From positions 186,001 to 250,000 of the forward strand of contig NZ_JBGCUE010000001.1 of the NCBI RefSeq assembly GCF_041102575.1: DNA of 64,000 nt, given 5' to 3'. This DNA is from Tenuifilum sp. 4138str. GTDB taxonomy: Bacteria > Bacteroidota > Bacteroidia > Bacteroidales > Tenuifilaceae. The translations under genes were made by a program, and so were the position numbers. Of the stretch, positions 52,101 to 59,863 are shown piece after piece. The notes under the pieces are model-generated. The model had not been told where the DNA came from, ran no database searches, and worked only from the letters and a program-made list of their open reading frames with translations. Every line of letters starts with the position of its first letter. Position 1 is the first letter of the stretch.

Positions 52101-52196
52101 GGCTGAATCAGCTTTGCTTATCAATGGGTTGCTTTGCTGTGCGCTAATTGTTTGAGCAAATATCAAAGGAAAAAATACCCAAAAAACACGTTTCAT
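49164..52196 (-). CDS. GH3 beta-N-acetylhexosaminidase (NagZ-like) fused to a serine beta-lactamase-like domain
   Basis: 1010 residues with a signal peptide (ending TISAQ). The GH3 domain (about 30-560) has the NagZ motif KHFPGHGD (211-218) with the catalytic Asp-Ser-His at 222-224, and the nucleophile Asp in FTDAMNMKG. The C-terminal domain (about 615-1005) is a class C beta-lactamase/esterase fold with S-x-x-K in DIASVTKVAATL (about 645) and a Tyr motif YSDLGF. This fusion is known in Bacteroidota and probably acts on peptidoglycan or muropeptides in the periplasm. The start at 52196 directly opens the signal peptide. Confidence 0.92.
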   Translation of the reverse strand: MKRVFWVFFPLIFAQTISAQQSNPLISKADSASQMRWVDSVFNSLSIRERIAQLFMVAAYSNKDDSHVMEISQLVSKQGIGGLIFFQGGPVRQARQTNYYQSLAKVPLLIGIDAEWGLGMRLDSTISYPRQMALGATNDTLLTYQMAADIAHQLKRMGIHINFAPVIDINTNPLNPVIGSRAFGQDMEMVTRHGMAYTKGLQENGILACAKHFPGHGDTYDDSHLTLPLVPHSANRIDSIELYPFKKLFAAGVASVMVAHLKIPSLEPDTLLPASLSPRIVGQKLFGELGFNGLAFTDAMNMKGVADFYNPVDANIRSLMAGNDILLFPSKIENTIKKVEQLIKSGQIPEEIINIKCKKVLMAKYLVGLNKYRPINIDRLYNDLNSPYSQVLRRKIIRNAITVIHNANNILPLRGLDTLRIAYIEIGESKGDAFREQLELYTAVHTFSINPEAEQAEYDTLLTNLEPYNLIIVGYHTIESKAAKGFGVSQQSSNFLFDLSFRKRVILNLFGNPYSISRFANPLAFAAIIVSYDNSADSQNLTAQTIFGGIPFSGRLSVTASGLFSINTGYASNQRIRLGYSIPEELGIGSEQLSEVDSLAMEIIRTGAAPGMQILAAKDGVVFYNKAFGKPTYVSEYGNDIRMLYDIASVTKVAATLPSIMSLYNRGVLSFDSKLGQFIDLKNFPDKSKLLLGDILRHQSGLQAWIPFYMNTLTSLEPSIPLWTETFSQTHPYKFNGKRYASRFAYPSPKFYRTDSSSNFPNNVAYRIYSLASINDSIYRWINQSPISDAGKYRYSDLGFLYLQKVIETVEQKRLDKVVEPLYSKLGMNYTCFNPLLRFDTERIAPTEHDPVFRKQLIWGHVHDPAAGMLGGVAGHAGLFANANDLAKLMQLYLNDGEYGGKRFFAPSTVKSFANPATTNGNRRAYGFDKPNANGSSPAGTMASPESFGHTGFTGTMVWADPQNGLVFIFLSNRVHPDAENTKLSAMNYRTRIHDIFYRAIQSVSKPSGQ

Positions 52197-52312
52197 TTTT
52201 AATTGGTTAAGGCTCCGGTAATGCAAATATAGCATTAGCTGGAAATCGTGCCATTTTTTAAGCTGATTTTGTTGAGAAGGGGGGCGGAGTTAAAAGTGAA
52301 AAGTTAAAAACG

Positions 52313-52386
52313 GTTCGCGAGCCGTATGCCGTGAGCCGTGAATCGTTAACCGTTATCCGTTAAACGTGAACCGTTAACCGTTAAAG
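52313..52386. repeat. degenerate GAACCGTTAA word repeat
   Basis: About nine variants of an 8-9 base word (for example GTGAACCGTTAACCGTTA) in a row. The 340 bases between the GH3 gene and ribH hold only this tract and the 21-base tandem repeat. Confidence 0.7.
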
Positions 52387-52463
52387 GGGGATACAAATTT
52401 TTTACACTTATTTCGTATAATGCCAAACCTTAGGTCAAATATCAGGTAATAAATATCACGAGT

Positions 52464-52532
52464 AACGAACAACCATCAACGAACAACGAACAGCCATCAA
52501 CGAGCAACGAACAACCATCAACGAACAACGAA
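52464..52532. repeat. 21-base tandem repeat, 3.3 copies
   Basis: Unit AACGAACAACCATCAACGAAC, tandem at 52464, 52485 and 52506, with a partial fourth copy. Copy two differs at two positions. Confidence 0.8.
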
Positions 52533-52536
52533 TCCG

Positions 52537-53040
52537 CTATCCTTCCAGTTCCTCCATTTCTTTTTGGAGTGCAGCCATTTTAATGGCAGTGATTGCTGCT
52601 TCAACTCCCTTGTTGCCGTGTTTCCCTCCAGCGCGGTCGAGTGCTTGTTCAAGATTATCGGTAGTTAGCACGCCAAAAATGAAAGGAATATTATAGTTCA
52701 TGTTGAGTTCGGTAATTCCGTATGTTACACCCTGGCAAATAAAATCGAAATGGCGGGTTTCGCCCTGAATAACACAGCCAAGGCATATAACAGCATCCAA
52801 ATCGGCATACTCGGCCATGAACTGTCCGCCAAGGGTTAACTCATAGGCGCCCGGAACGTGCTTTACAAGAATGTTTTCGTCGGTGGCACCATGCTCAATT
52901 AGGGCGCTATAGGCACCCTCAAGTAGCTTATGGGTTACAGAATCGTTCCAGTCCGAAACCACAATGCCAAACTTCATGTTCTTGGCGCTAGGCACCATGT
53001 TTGGATCATAGCTCGATAGGTTTTTCAGATATGTTGCCAT
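52537..53040 (-). CDS. ribH: 6,7-dimethyl-8-ribityllumazine synthase
   Basis: 167 residues. Conserved blocks are [56 protein letters not shown] (with catalytic His 97 or nearby) and [28 protein letters not shown]. RibH condenses the pyrimidine intermediate with dihydroxybutanone phosphate to lumazine in riboflavin synthesis. It is separated from the upstream TPR gene by a terminator, so it has its own promoter, or it is expressed by readthrough. Confidence 0.96.
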   Translation of the reverse strand: MATYLKNLSSYDPNMVPSAKNMKFGIVVSDWNDSVTHKLLEGAYSALIEHGATDENILVKHVPGAYELTLGGQFMAEYADLDAVICLGCVIQGETRHFDFICQGVTYGITELNMNYNIPFIFGVLTTDNLEQALDRAGGKHGNKGVEAAITAIKMAALQKEMEELEG

Positions 53041-53067
53041 AGGATTTTTTTTTCAAAGATACGAATT

Positions 53068-53103
53068 TGTAAAAAATAAGGGGTGTTTAAAAGCACCCCT
53101 TAA
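53068..53103 (-). terminator. terminator of the YfgM-like gene
   Basis: AAGGGGTG (53078-53085) pairs with CACCCCTT (53094-53101); on the minus strand ATTTTTTAC follows. Confidence 0.75.
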
Positions 53104-53125
53104 AATATCTATCTCTGCTTAGTTT

Positions 53126-53818
53126 TTACTTTCCCATCAGTGCGTTTATACGCGCAATATCTTTTTCAATATCGCGGGCCTCAATGCTCTTTGTAAAATC
53201 ATTCTTGATGATATTGTAAAGGTTAAGGGCCTTATCGTACTGTTTGAGTTCCTCGTAAACCATTCCAGCCTTTTTCAGGAAAATTGGCGTGGTAAAATCA
53301 TTCTTCTCGTAATTGGCGGCCTTAACATAAAACTTGGCAGCATCCTTTAGCTTGTTGAGTTCCACATAGCAATCGCCAATAGCGCCATAAGCAATTGGGG
53401 TAACCATTTGGTCGCCGGCATCAAACTTTTTAAGGTAATCAATGGCCTTTTGGTATTCACCAAGTTCCCTAAGGCAGATGCCTGCGTAGTAATTTGCCAG
53501 GTTCCCGGTGCGGGTCATTCCGTACCTATCAGCTATAGTGGCAAAGCCTAAATCGTTCTCGTTACCATATAGTGCCAGGCGAAACGAATCCTGCTCAAAG
53601 TAATACTGAGCCTGGAAAATTTGAGAGCTAGCCTCGTTCTCCTTGGGCTGTAAGTAAAGTTTTTTGTAACCAAAATAGATTGCCACAATAGCTAAAATTG
53701 CTGCAACAATAATGGTAAGGCTCTTCTGGTTTTGCTCAATGAACTGCTCAGTACGGGTTAAAGCGTTGTCAATTGATTCTACAGTATCGGTTGTCTGCTG
53801 TTTCTTTTTATCTGCCAT
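53126..53818 (-). CDS. TPR-containing membrane protein (YfgM-like)
   Basis: 230 residues starting MADKKKQQTTDTVESIDNALTRTEQFIEQNQKS. One membrane helix (about 36-55, LTIIVAAILAIVAIYFGYKKLY) is followed by TPR repeats (LGEYQKAIDYLKKF, AYGAIGDCYVELNKLKDAAKFY, LYNIIKNDF). This N-in membrane anchor plus TPR layout is that of YfgM/BamD-like periplasmic scaffold proteins. The start at 53818 fits the promoter element TACTTTTG on the minus strand at 53854-53861. Function in Bacteroidota is not established. Confidence 0.8.
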   Translation of the reverse strand: MADKKKQQTTDTVESIDNALTRTEQFIEQNQKSLTIIVAAILAIVAIYFGYKKLYLQPKENEASSQIFQAQYYFEQDSFRLALYGNENDLGFATIADRYGMTRTGNLANYYAGICLRELGEYQKAIDYLKKFDAGDQMVTPIAYGAIGDCYVELNKLKDAAKFYVKAANYEKNDFTTPIFLKKAGMVYEELKQYDKALNLYNIIKNDFTKSIEARDIEKDIARINALMGK

Positions 53819-53911
53819 AACTAATGAATATTTATTTTTTAACAAAGCAATCGCAAAAGTAATTGTTTTTGTAATATCTGAAAATTTTAGGCAAACATTT
53901 TCGGTTTAATT

Positions 53912-53919
53912 ACCTTTGC
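53912..53919 (+). promoter_or_regulatory. -7 promoter element of recF
   Basis: TACCTTTG fits TAnnTTTG and lies 21 bases before the ATG. A divergent TACTTTTG for the YfgM-like gene sits at 53854-53861. Confidence 0.5.
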
Positions 53920-53940
53920 AAATATTCATTTTTAACTACT

Positions 53941-55050
53941 ATGTATCTTAAAAGGCTAACAGCCATAAACTTTAAGTCGATAAATCAGCTTGATATCGAG
54001 TTTGATAACAAGATAAACTGCTTTGTGGGGAACAATGGTCAGGGTAAGACAAACATGCTCGATGCAATATACTTCCTTTCCATGTGCAAGAGCTCTCTTT
54101 CGTCAACTGATTTACAGGTGATACGTCACGGACAGGATTTTTTTGTACTGCAGGGTTTTTACTCGCGCCAAGGTGTTGATGAGAGCATATATTGCGGGTT
54201 AAAGCAGGGCGAAGGGAAAATTTTTAAGCGTAACGGCAAAGCCTACGAAAGACTGGCCGACCACATTGGTTTTCTTCCGGTGGTTATGGTTTCGCCAGCC
54301 GATAATGAGCTGGTTGAGGGAAGTGGCGAGGAGCGCCGCAAGTATATGAATGGTGTTATTTCACAAATTGACCATATTTACCTCGATGAGGTTTTGCGCT
54401 ATAACCGATTGCTTGCTCAACGCAACAGCCTTTTAAAAACCTATTCCCGTACCGCTTTTAGCTACGATTTGATTGAGGCTATTGACATACAGTTAGCGGA
54501 GTATGCTTCGGTAATCCACTCAAAACGCAAGGCGTTTGTGGAACAACTTATTGAAATCCTCCAGGAGTACTATAACAAGGTGTCGGGCGGACAGGAAAAG
54601 GTTTCGTTGAGCTACAAGTCGCACCTGAACGATACCCCTGCCGAGACACTTTTTCGGGAGAATATCGAAAAGGACAGGGTTTTGCAGTACACCTCGGTTG
54701 GAATTCACCGCGACGACCTTACGCTTTTAATTGATGGATACCCCATTCGCAACGAGGGCTCTCAGGGGCAACAAAAAACTTACCTGATTGCACTTAAGCT
54801 TGCGCAGTTCGATTTCATTTCTAAAGTTGCAGGTATTAAACCCCTTTTGCTACTCGACGATATTTTTGATAAGCTCGATACCGGCAGGGTGCATAGGCTA
54901 ATTGATATGGTGGCAAATGATGGATTTGGCCAGATATTTATTACCGATACTAACAAGAATAGGCTCGAGGAGGTTTTGGCAAAGGTAACGTCGGGGTATC
55001 GCTTTTTTAGGGTTGATAATTCTGAGTTTGAACTGGTTGAGTCGAGGTAA
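53941..55050 (+). CDS. recF: DNA replication and repair protein RecF
   Basis: 369 residues. Walker A is GNNGQGKTN (about 31-39), followed by LDAIYFLSMCKSS; the SMC-like signature region is GSQGQQKTYLIALKLAQFDFI, Walker B is PLLLLDDIFDKLD, and QIFITDTN completes the ABC-type ATPase. RecF loads RecA at gaps with RecO and RecR. It starts the transcript with the DUF721 gene, 2 bases downstream. Length and motif order are standard. Confidence 0.96.
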   Translation: MYLKRLTAINFKSINQLDIEFDNKINCFVGNNGQGKTNMLDAIYFLSMCKSSLSSTDLQVIRHGQDFFVLQGFYSRQGVDESIYCGLKQGEGKIFKRNGKAYERLADHIGFLPVVMVSPADNELVEGSGEERRKYMNGVISQIDHIYLDEVLRYNRLLAQRNSLLKTYSRTAFSYDLIEAIDIQLAEYASVIHSKRKAFVEQLIEILQEYYNKVSGGQEKVSLSYKSHLNDTPAETLFRENIEKDRVLQYTSVGIHRDDLTLLIDGYPIRNEGSQGQQKTYLIALKLAQFDFISKVAGIKPLLLLDDIFDKLDTGRVHRLIDMVANDGFGQIFITDTNKNRLEEVLAKVTSGYRFFRVDNSEFELVESR

Positions 55051-55052
55051 TC

Positions 55053-55343
55053 ATGAGCGATCACAACACAAAATCGTTGGGCGAAGCCATAAAGGCTTTC
55101 ATTGATGCCATGAAGTGGAACGATAACTTTAATCAGGCATCAATCCGTTCCGACTGGGAAAGAATTGTAGGCCGCGATATAGCCATGCATACAACCGATA
55201 TCCAATTTAAGGAAGGGGTTTTGACCCTAAGCCTAAATTCAGCCGCTTTAAGGCAGGAACTGCATATGCGCAGGAAGAATTTGCTTACCCATATCAATGA
55301 GTATTTTGGGAGCGAAGTGGTAAAAGAGATTAGAGTGAAGTAA
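55053..55343 (+). CDS. DUF721 / DciA-like protein
   Basis: 96 residues. SLGEAIKAFIDAMKWNDNFNQASIRSDWERIVGRDIAMHTTDIQFKEGVLTLSLNSAALRQELHMRRKNLL has the DUF721 pattern (W-x-x-IVG...H...). DciA recruits the replicative helicase DnaB in bacteria without DnaC. The position directly after recF (2-base spacing) is typical of Bacteroidota and fits a replication role. The role here is inferred by family. Confidence 0.85.
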   Translation: MSDHNTKSLGEAIKAFIDAMKWNDNFNQASIRSDWERIVGRDIAMHTTDIQFKEGVLTLSLNSAALRQELHMRRKNLLTHINEYFGSEVVKEIRVK

Positions 55344-55370
55344 AAACCCCACAGCCTTTGTGGGGTTTGT
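55344..55370 (+). terminator. terminator of recF-DUF721
   Basis: AACCCCAC pairs with GTGGGGTT around AGCCTTT; flanking T tract, and an A tract on the left may serve the convergent TetR gene. Confidence 0.75.
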
Positions 55371-55374
55371 TGTT

Positions 55375-55986
55375 CTAAGGGCGGAGTGCACTCATCAGCA
55401 AGTCGTAAACATGTTCGCGCCTATCCTCAAGGAATTGAGCCATTTGCTCATTGCTCAATGTCATTCTATAGCCAATTAGCCACTTAATGGCAAACGGGAA
55501 AAGGATTAACGAGATCATGCTAACAAAGAACTGTTCCGGGTCAACCTTTCGAATATTGCCCAGCTCAGCCTCATGTTTAAGCTGGTTTGAAAAAGTTTCG
55601 GTGTTGTAAAGAGTATGAACCGCTTTTAGTCTTGATGCCTGTTCGGCATTCCTGTGAATAATTGAAAGTACAAAGGGAACAAGCAAGGGATCTTCAGTTA
55701 ATATATCGATGTAAGTATTGATATAAACCTTAATCTTTTCTGCAAGTGGCATGTCGGAGTTAAGTATTTGCCTGATTTTCTGTCCATTATCCTTAATAGA
55801 TTGCTCAAAGATCTGCTCAAGTAGGTTCTCCTTACTCTGAAAGTAGTAGTTCATGAGCGATAGATTAACGCCGGCTTTGGATGCAATTTCACGTACGCCA
55901 ACTCTATCGACTCCCTTTGCAATAAACAACTCCCGAGCTGTTTCCATCAACTTTAAACGGGTTGCGTTTCCGTGTTTGGTATCCAT
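55375..55986 (-). CDS. TetR family transcriptional regulator
   Basis: 203 residues. The N-terminal TetR HTH is clear: LMETARELFIAKGVDRVGVREIASKAGVNLSLMNYYFQSKENLLEQIF (about 12-59). The ligand domain is helical with no recognised pocket. It is divergent from a thioesterase gene 113 bases away, and the intergenic region has an inverted repeat near 56029-56051. Local control of the thioesterase and itself is the simplest inference. Confidence 0.92.
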   Translation of the reverse strand: MDTKHGNATRLKLMETARELFIAKGVDRVGVREIASKAGVNLSLMNYYFQSKENLLEQIFEQSIKDNGQKIRQILNSDMPLAEKIKVYINTYIDILTEDPLLVPFVLSIIHRNAEQASRLKAVHTLYNTETFSNQLKHEAELGNIRKVDPEQFFVSMISLILFPFAIKWLIGYRMTLSNEQMAQFLEDRREHVYDLLMSALRP

Positions 55987-56028
55987 ACTCTTTTAAGTTT
56001 TTCTCAAAATTATTAAAATCTGTTTAAA

Positions 56029-56051
56029 ATAAACATATGTTTTAGGTTTAT
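56029..56051. promoter_or_regulatory. candidate TetR operator
   Basis: ATAAAC (56029-56034) and GTTTAT (56046-56051) form an inverted repeat, overlapping a perfect 12-base palindrome AAACATATGTTT (56031-56042). It lies between the divergent TetR and thioesterase genes. Confidence 0.4.
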
Positions 56052-56099
56052 GTTTTTTAAAATTGTTTTAAAATTGTCAAGGTAAATAATTGAATTGAA

Positions 56100-56588
56100 A
56101 TGGTTGCAATAAAAAATCCATACGAGGGTTTGCCAGAGCACGGCTGTTTTTGCTGCTCCAGTAAGAATCCTATTGGTTTAAAGCTCAGCTTTTGGTACGA
56201 TGAAACTAATCAAACCGTTGAAACCCGTTGGTTACCTGAGCTAAATTATCAGGGTTACCACGGTGTTTTGCATGGTGGCATTCAATCGACCCTAATGGAC
56301 GAGGTAGCAAGCTGGTGCATATACATACTTGAAGGTACAGCGGGAGTTACGCACAGCATGGAGATTGTTTACAGTAAGCCGATGCTAATTGGTAAAGGCC
56401 AAGTGGTAGTTCGAGGCCGAATTGATAATCGTGAAAAACGTTTGGTAACCGTGCATGTTGAACTTTTTGATGGAGAAAGCAACCTTTGCACTACCGGTAA
56501 AATAAAATACTTTGTTTTTCCACCCGAAATCGCCAAGTCAAAATATGGATATCCCGGCAGGGATGCATTTTTGGACGGAGGTGAGTAG
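56100..56588 (+). CDS. PaaI-type hotdog thioesterase
   Basis: 162 residues. The hotdog fold signature is GYHGVLHGGIQSTLMDEVASWCI (about 58-80), with HGG and the catalytic Asp on the long helix, followed by THSMEIVYSKPMLIGKGQVVVRGRI. The N-terminus has a cysteine cluster HGCFCCSSKNPIGLKL seen in many such proteins. It likely hydrolyses acyl-CoA thioesters. It is divergent from the TetR gene, which probably regulates it. Confidence 0.88.
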   Translation: MVAIKNPYEGLPEHGCFCCSSKNPIGLKLSFWYDETNQTVETRWLPELNYQGYHGVLHGGIQSTLMDEVASWCIYILEGTAGVTHSMEIVYSKPMLIGKGQVVVRGRIDNREKRLVTVHVELFDGESNLCTTGKIKYFVFPPEIAKSKYGYPGRDAFLDGGE

Positions 56589-56604
56589 TGACAAAAAAAT
56601 AGTA

Positions 56605-56766
56605 AAGGTTCGAGAACCGTTAGCCGTAAACCGTTAGTCGTAAACCGTTAAACATTTTGGTATTAAGCGTTTACTATGTTTCAAGAATAGTATTTCAATA
56701 TACTGTCAACAATCAACCACCAACTATCAACAATCAACTACCAACCGTTAACTATCAACTATACTC
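56605..56766. repeat. degenerate word repeats (GTTAGCCGTAAACC and CAACTATCAACAATCAAC types)
   Basis: The 302 bases up to the DUF5916 gene hold variants of AACCGTTAGTCGTAA (56609-56655) and, at 56700-56766, variants of CAATCAACTACCAACCGTT. No gene is seen. Confidence 0.65.
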
Positions 56767-56890
56767 AACGTAACTCTTTTGCAAAGCCAACGTCCACACG
56801 CTTTTAGCAATTATTAACACTTCTAAAGTAGCCTTTGAGCAGCATTAGGCGTCATATATGCGTCATTTGGTTAAAAAAACTATTTTACCT

Positions 56891-59536
56891 ATGAAGCATA
56901 ACCTTACCGCATGCTCAATGTTGATGGCAGCAATGATTACTTTTTCATTCAATACATTGTTGGCCCAGGAAATGTCAAAAAATACATGCACAGCGTTACA
57001 TGTTAATCCCCATCCCCCTATAATTGATGGGGCATTGAACGATGAGGTTTGGCAAAAAGATAATTGGTGTAGTGGATTTACCCAGCATGAACCCCATAAT
57101 GGTGCTGAACCATCGCAGCAAACGGAGTTTATGATTACGTACGATAACGATTACCTATATGCTGCTTTCCGGTTGCACGATACTGAGCCCGATAAAATTG
57201 TAGCACGCGTTACCCGTCGCGATGATATTGAGGGCGATTATGTTGCAATAGGTATTGATTCCTACTTTGACAAACGCACCGCATTTATTTTCTGCGTTTC
57301 AGCTTCCGGTACAAAAATGGATATGGTCATGACCGAGAATGGTGATAGGGAAGACCCTAACTGGGATCCAATTTGGTGGGCTAAGACTACACGAAACCCG
57401 AACGGTTGGACTGCCGAAATGAAAATTCCCCTGAACCAGCTCCGATTCTCAGCAGCCGATGTTCAAACCTGGGGTATTCAGGTGGGGCGTCACCTTTACA
57501 GGAACCAGGAAACCGATTTCTGGCAGCATGTTCCTAAGGATGCGCCGGGTTTTGTGCACCTTTTTGGTGAGCTACATGGCCTGAAAGGCTTAACACCCAA
57601 GCGCCAGGTTGAGATTGCACCCTATGTTGTAACCAAAACAGAGAGCTTTAAACCCGAAGAAGGGAACCCTTTTATGACCGGAAGGCGCAATGGTTTGAAT
57701 GCCGGAGTGGATGCCAAAATTGGTTTAACCAATAACTTTACCCTTGATTTAACTGTAAATCCCGATTTTGGCCAGGTTGAGGCTGACCCCGCACAGGTGA
57801 ACCTTACAGCATTCGAAACCTATTTTGAGGAAAAGCGACCTTTCTTTATTGAGGGGAGCAACCTGCTTAACTTTCCGTTAATGTTTGGTGATGGCGACCT
57901 GGCTACAAACAACCTATTTTACTCCCGAAGAATTGGTAGAGCACCCCAGCATTACCCCGACTTGGGCGATAACGAATATGCACGAGTACCTTCAAACTCA
58001 ACTATTCTTGGGGCTGCCAAGTTAACCGGCCGATCAAGTAGTGGTTTATCGGTTGGTTTGCTCCAAAGTGTTACAGGTAATGCATGGGCAAATATCGATT
58101 CTGCTGGTAACCGCAGCCATGAAATGGTTGAACCGCTCACAAACTATACCGTTGTTTCCGCAAAACAGGAATACAATGAGGGTAATACAATAGTTTCGGG
58201 AATGGTTACCTCAACCAATAGAGCACTATCGGGAATAATGGCCGATGAGTACCACCGTAATGCTTTCTCGGGGGGAGTGGATTTAATGCATTTATGGGCA
58301 AACAAAAAGTACCTGGTTGAAGCCAAACTATACGGGAGTCACGTTAATGGAAGCAAGGATGCTATTCTGCTTACACAAACCAACTCATCCCACTATTTTC
58401 AACGCCCCGATATTAAACATGTGAAGATAGATTCATCCAGAACATCGCTTACGGGAACTGGGGGTGTGCTTCAATTCGGCAAAGTGGGCGAGGGTCATAT
58501 ACGCTACATGGCTGCGGTTGCTTGGCGTTCGCCTCAGCTGGAAATAAATGATATTGGTTATGTTCAAAATGTTGATGATATATTCCAGGTAATCTGGGTT
58601 GGGTTGCGATACTGGGAACCTACTAAGGTTTACAGGTCGTTGAATGTTAATATTAACCAATGGACGGGCTGGAATTTTGGTGGCGAATCAACCTATAAGG
58701 GCGGAAACATAAACCTGAACCTTCAACTACCCAACTACTGGTATGTTGGGGGAGGTATTAACTGGAATGGCGAAAACCTTAGTGTATCGGAACTTAGAGG
58801 TGGCCCTGCTCTAAAATTACCAGGGGGATGGAACTACTGGCTTAACCTTAACTCCGATGGACGGAAGAAATTAATTGTTGGTGTAAGCAATAGTGCCTAT
58901 ATTGGCAATAACAATAGCTCTGTAAGCCATAATTACTCATTATCATTGACATACAAACCTCTAAAAAGCTTACTGCTAAGGGTTAGCCCATCGTACTCGT
59001 TCAGTAAAAGTGAACTTTCCTATGTGGATAACATAAGTACTGAGAGTGATACAAGGTATATTAGGGGACATCTGAATAGGAACACCTGGGTGATGTCGTT
59101 ACGGGTGGAGTATAGCATTAACCCTGAACTGTCAGTTCAATACTATGGAAGGCCATATTTTACAAGCGGTAAGTATTCCCAGTTCAAGTATATTACTCAG
59201 CCCAGGGCCAAAAAGTATACCGATAGGTTTTTGACATATACCGATTCACAGATAAGTTATGACGCCGACAATGAGGTATATCTGGTAGATGAAAACACCG
59301 ATGGCACAACCGATTACTCATTTGACAATAGGAATTTCAATTACTTGAACCTACAGTCAAACCTGATTGTTCGGTGGGAATACCGCCCCGGTTCTACGGT
59401 TTACTTTGTATGGACCCATGGGAAAGAAAATTTTGAATCGGTTTACAGCAATTCCATTGGCAACGATATTGATAACCTTTGGGATTCGCACCCACACAAC
59501 ATATTCTTGGTTAAATTTTCGTATCGATTTAATTAA
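56891..59536 (+). CDS. DUF5916 protein with N-terminal CBM9-like domain
   Basis: 881 residues with a signal peptide (MKHNLTACSMLMAAMITFSFNTLLAQ). The CBM9/DOMON-like sugar-binding domain (about 30-225) has PPIIDGALNDEVWQ, YDNDYLYAAFRLHDTEPDKI and WTAEMKIPLNQLRFS. The DUF5916 region (about 230-881) contains FTLDLTVNPDFGQVEADPAQVNLTAFETYFEEKRPFFIEG and ends with alternating strands and terminal Phe (VKFSYRFN), a porin-like outer-membrane barrel. Function is unknown. An ATG 33 bases upstream is possible. A terminator follows. Confidence 0.85.
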   Translation: MKHNLTACSMLMAAMITFSFNTLLAQEMSKNTCTALHVNPHPPIIDGALNDEVWQKDNWCSGFTQHEPHNGAEPSQQTEFMITYDNDYLYAAFRLHDTEPDKIVARVTRRDDIEGDYVAIGIDSYFDKRTAFIFCVSASGTKMDMVMTENGDREDPNWDPIWWAKTTRNPNGWTAEMKIPLNQLRFSAADVQTWGIQVGRHLYRNQETDFWQHVPKDAPGFVHLFGELHGLKGLTPKRQVEIAPYVVTKTESFKPEEGNPFMTGRRNGLNAGVDAKIGLTNNFTLDLTVNPDFGQVEADPAQVNLTAFETYFEEKRPFFIEGSNLLNFPLMFGDGDLATNNLFYSRRIGRAPQHYPDLGDNEYARVPSNSTILGAAKLTGRSSSGLSVGLLQSVTGNAWANIDSAGNRSHEMVEPLTNYTVVSAKQEYNEGNTIVSGMVTSTNRALSGIMADEYHRNAFSGGVDLMHLWANKKYLVEAKLYGSHVNGSKDAILLTQTNSSHYFQRPDIKHVKIDSSRTSLTGTGGVLQFGKVGEGHIRYMAAVAWRSPQLEINDIGYVQNVDDIFQVIWVGLRYWEPTKVYRSLNVNINQWTGWNFGGESTYKGGNINLNLQLPNYWYVGGGINWNGENLSVSELRGGPALKLPGGWNYWLNLNSDGRKKLIVGVSNSAYIGNNNSSVSHNYSLSLTYKPLKSLLLRVSPSYSFSKSELSYVDNISTESDTRYIRGHLNRNTWVMSLRVEYSINPELSVQYYGRPYFTSGKYSQFKYITQPRAKKYTDRFLTYTDSQISYDADNEVYLVDENTDGTTDYSFDNRNFNYLNLQSNLIVRWEYRPGSTVYFVWTHGKENFESVYSNSIGNDIDNLWDSHPHNIFLVKFSYRFN

Positions 59537-59555
59537 AGCAAAGATACCGCAATGT

Positions 59556-59588
59556 ATAGCCGGAATTTGTATCCGGCTTTTTTTATTT
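59556..59588 (+). terminator. terminator of the DUF5916 gene
   Basis: AGCCGGA (59558-59564) pairs with TCCGGCT (59572-59578), followed by TTTTTTATTTTA. Confidence 0.8.
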
Positions 59589-59611
59589 TATCCCACGTCG
59601 GTTTAACTGTT

Positions 59612-59780
59612 CTCTTTTCTTCTAACTTCCTCTAACTTCCTCCCATTCCCAATATTCCGTCTCATTCCGACCCATTCCTGCCTCAAGTCTCTCGTTTCAC
59701 GTTTAACGGTTCACGGTTCACGGTTCACGGGCTCAAACTCCCTCTAACTTCCTCAAACTTCATCTCATTCCTACTACGTT
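59612..59780 (-). repeat. degenerate word repeat tract, family R3, inverted copy
   Basis: The reverse complement reads like 47282-47470 (GTGAACCGTTAAACGTGAAACG, GAGACTTGAG, GGGTCGGAATGAGACGGAATA, GAGGAAGTTAGAGGAAGTT). The 327 bases between the DUF5916 gene and msrA hold only this and the terminator. Confidence 0.7.
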
Positions 59781-59863
59781 GGTATGCAGTATTTTTAGGT
59801 GACTTTGAACAACACCCTAACAAATTCGTTAATATCTTGGTCAATGATTAAATTGACTTTGAA

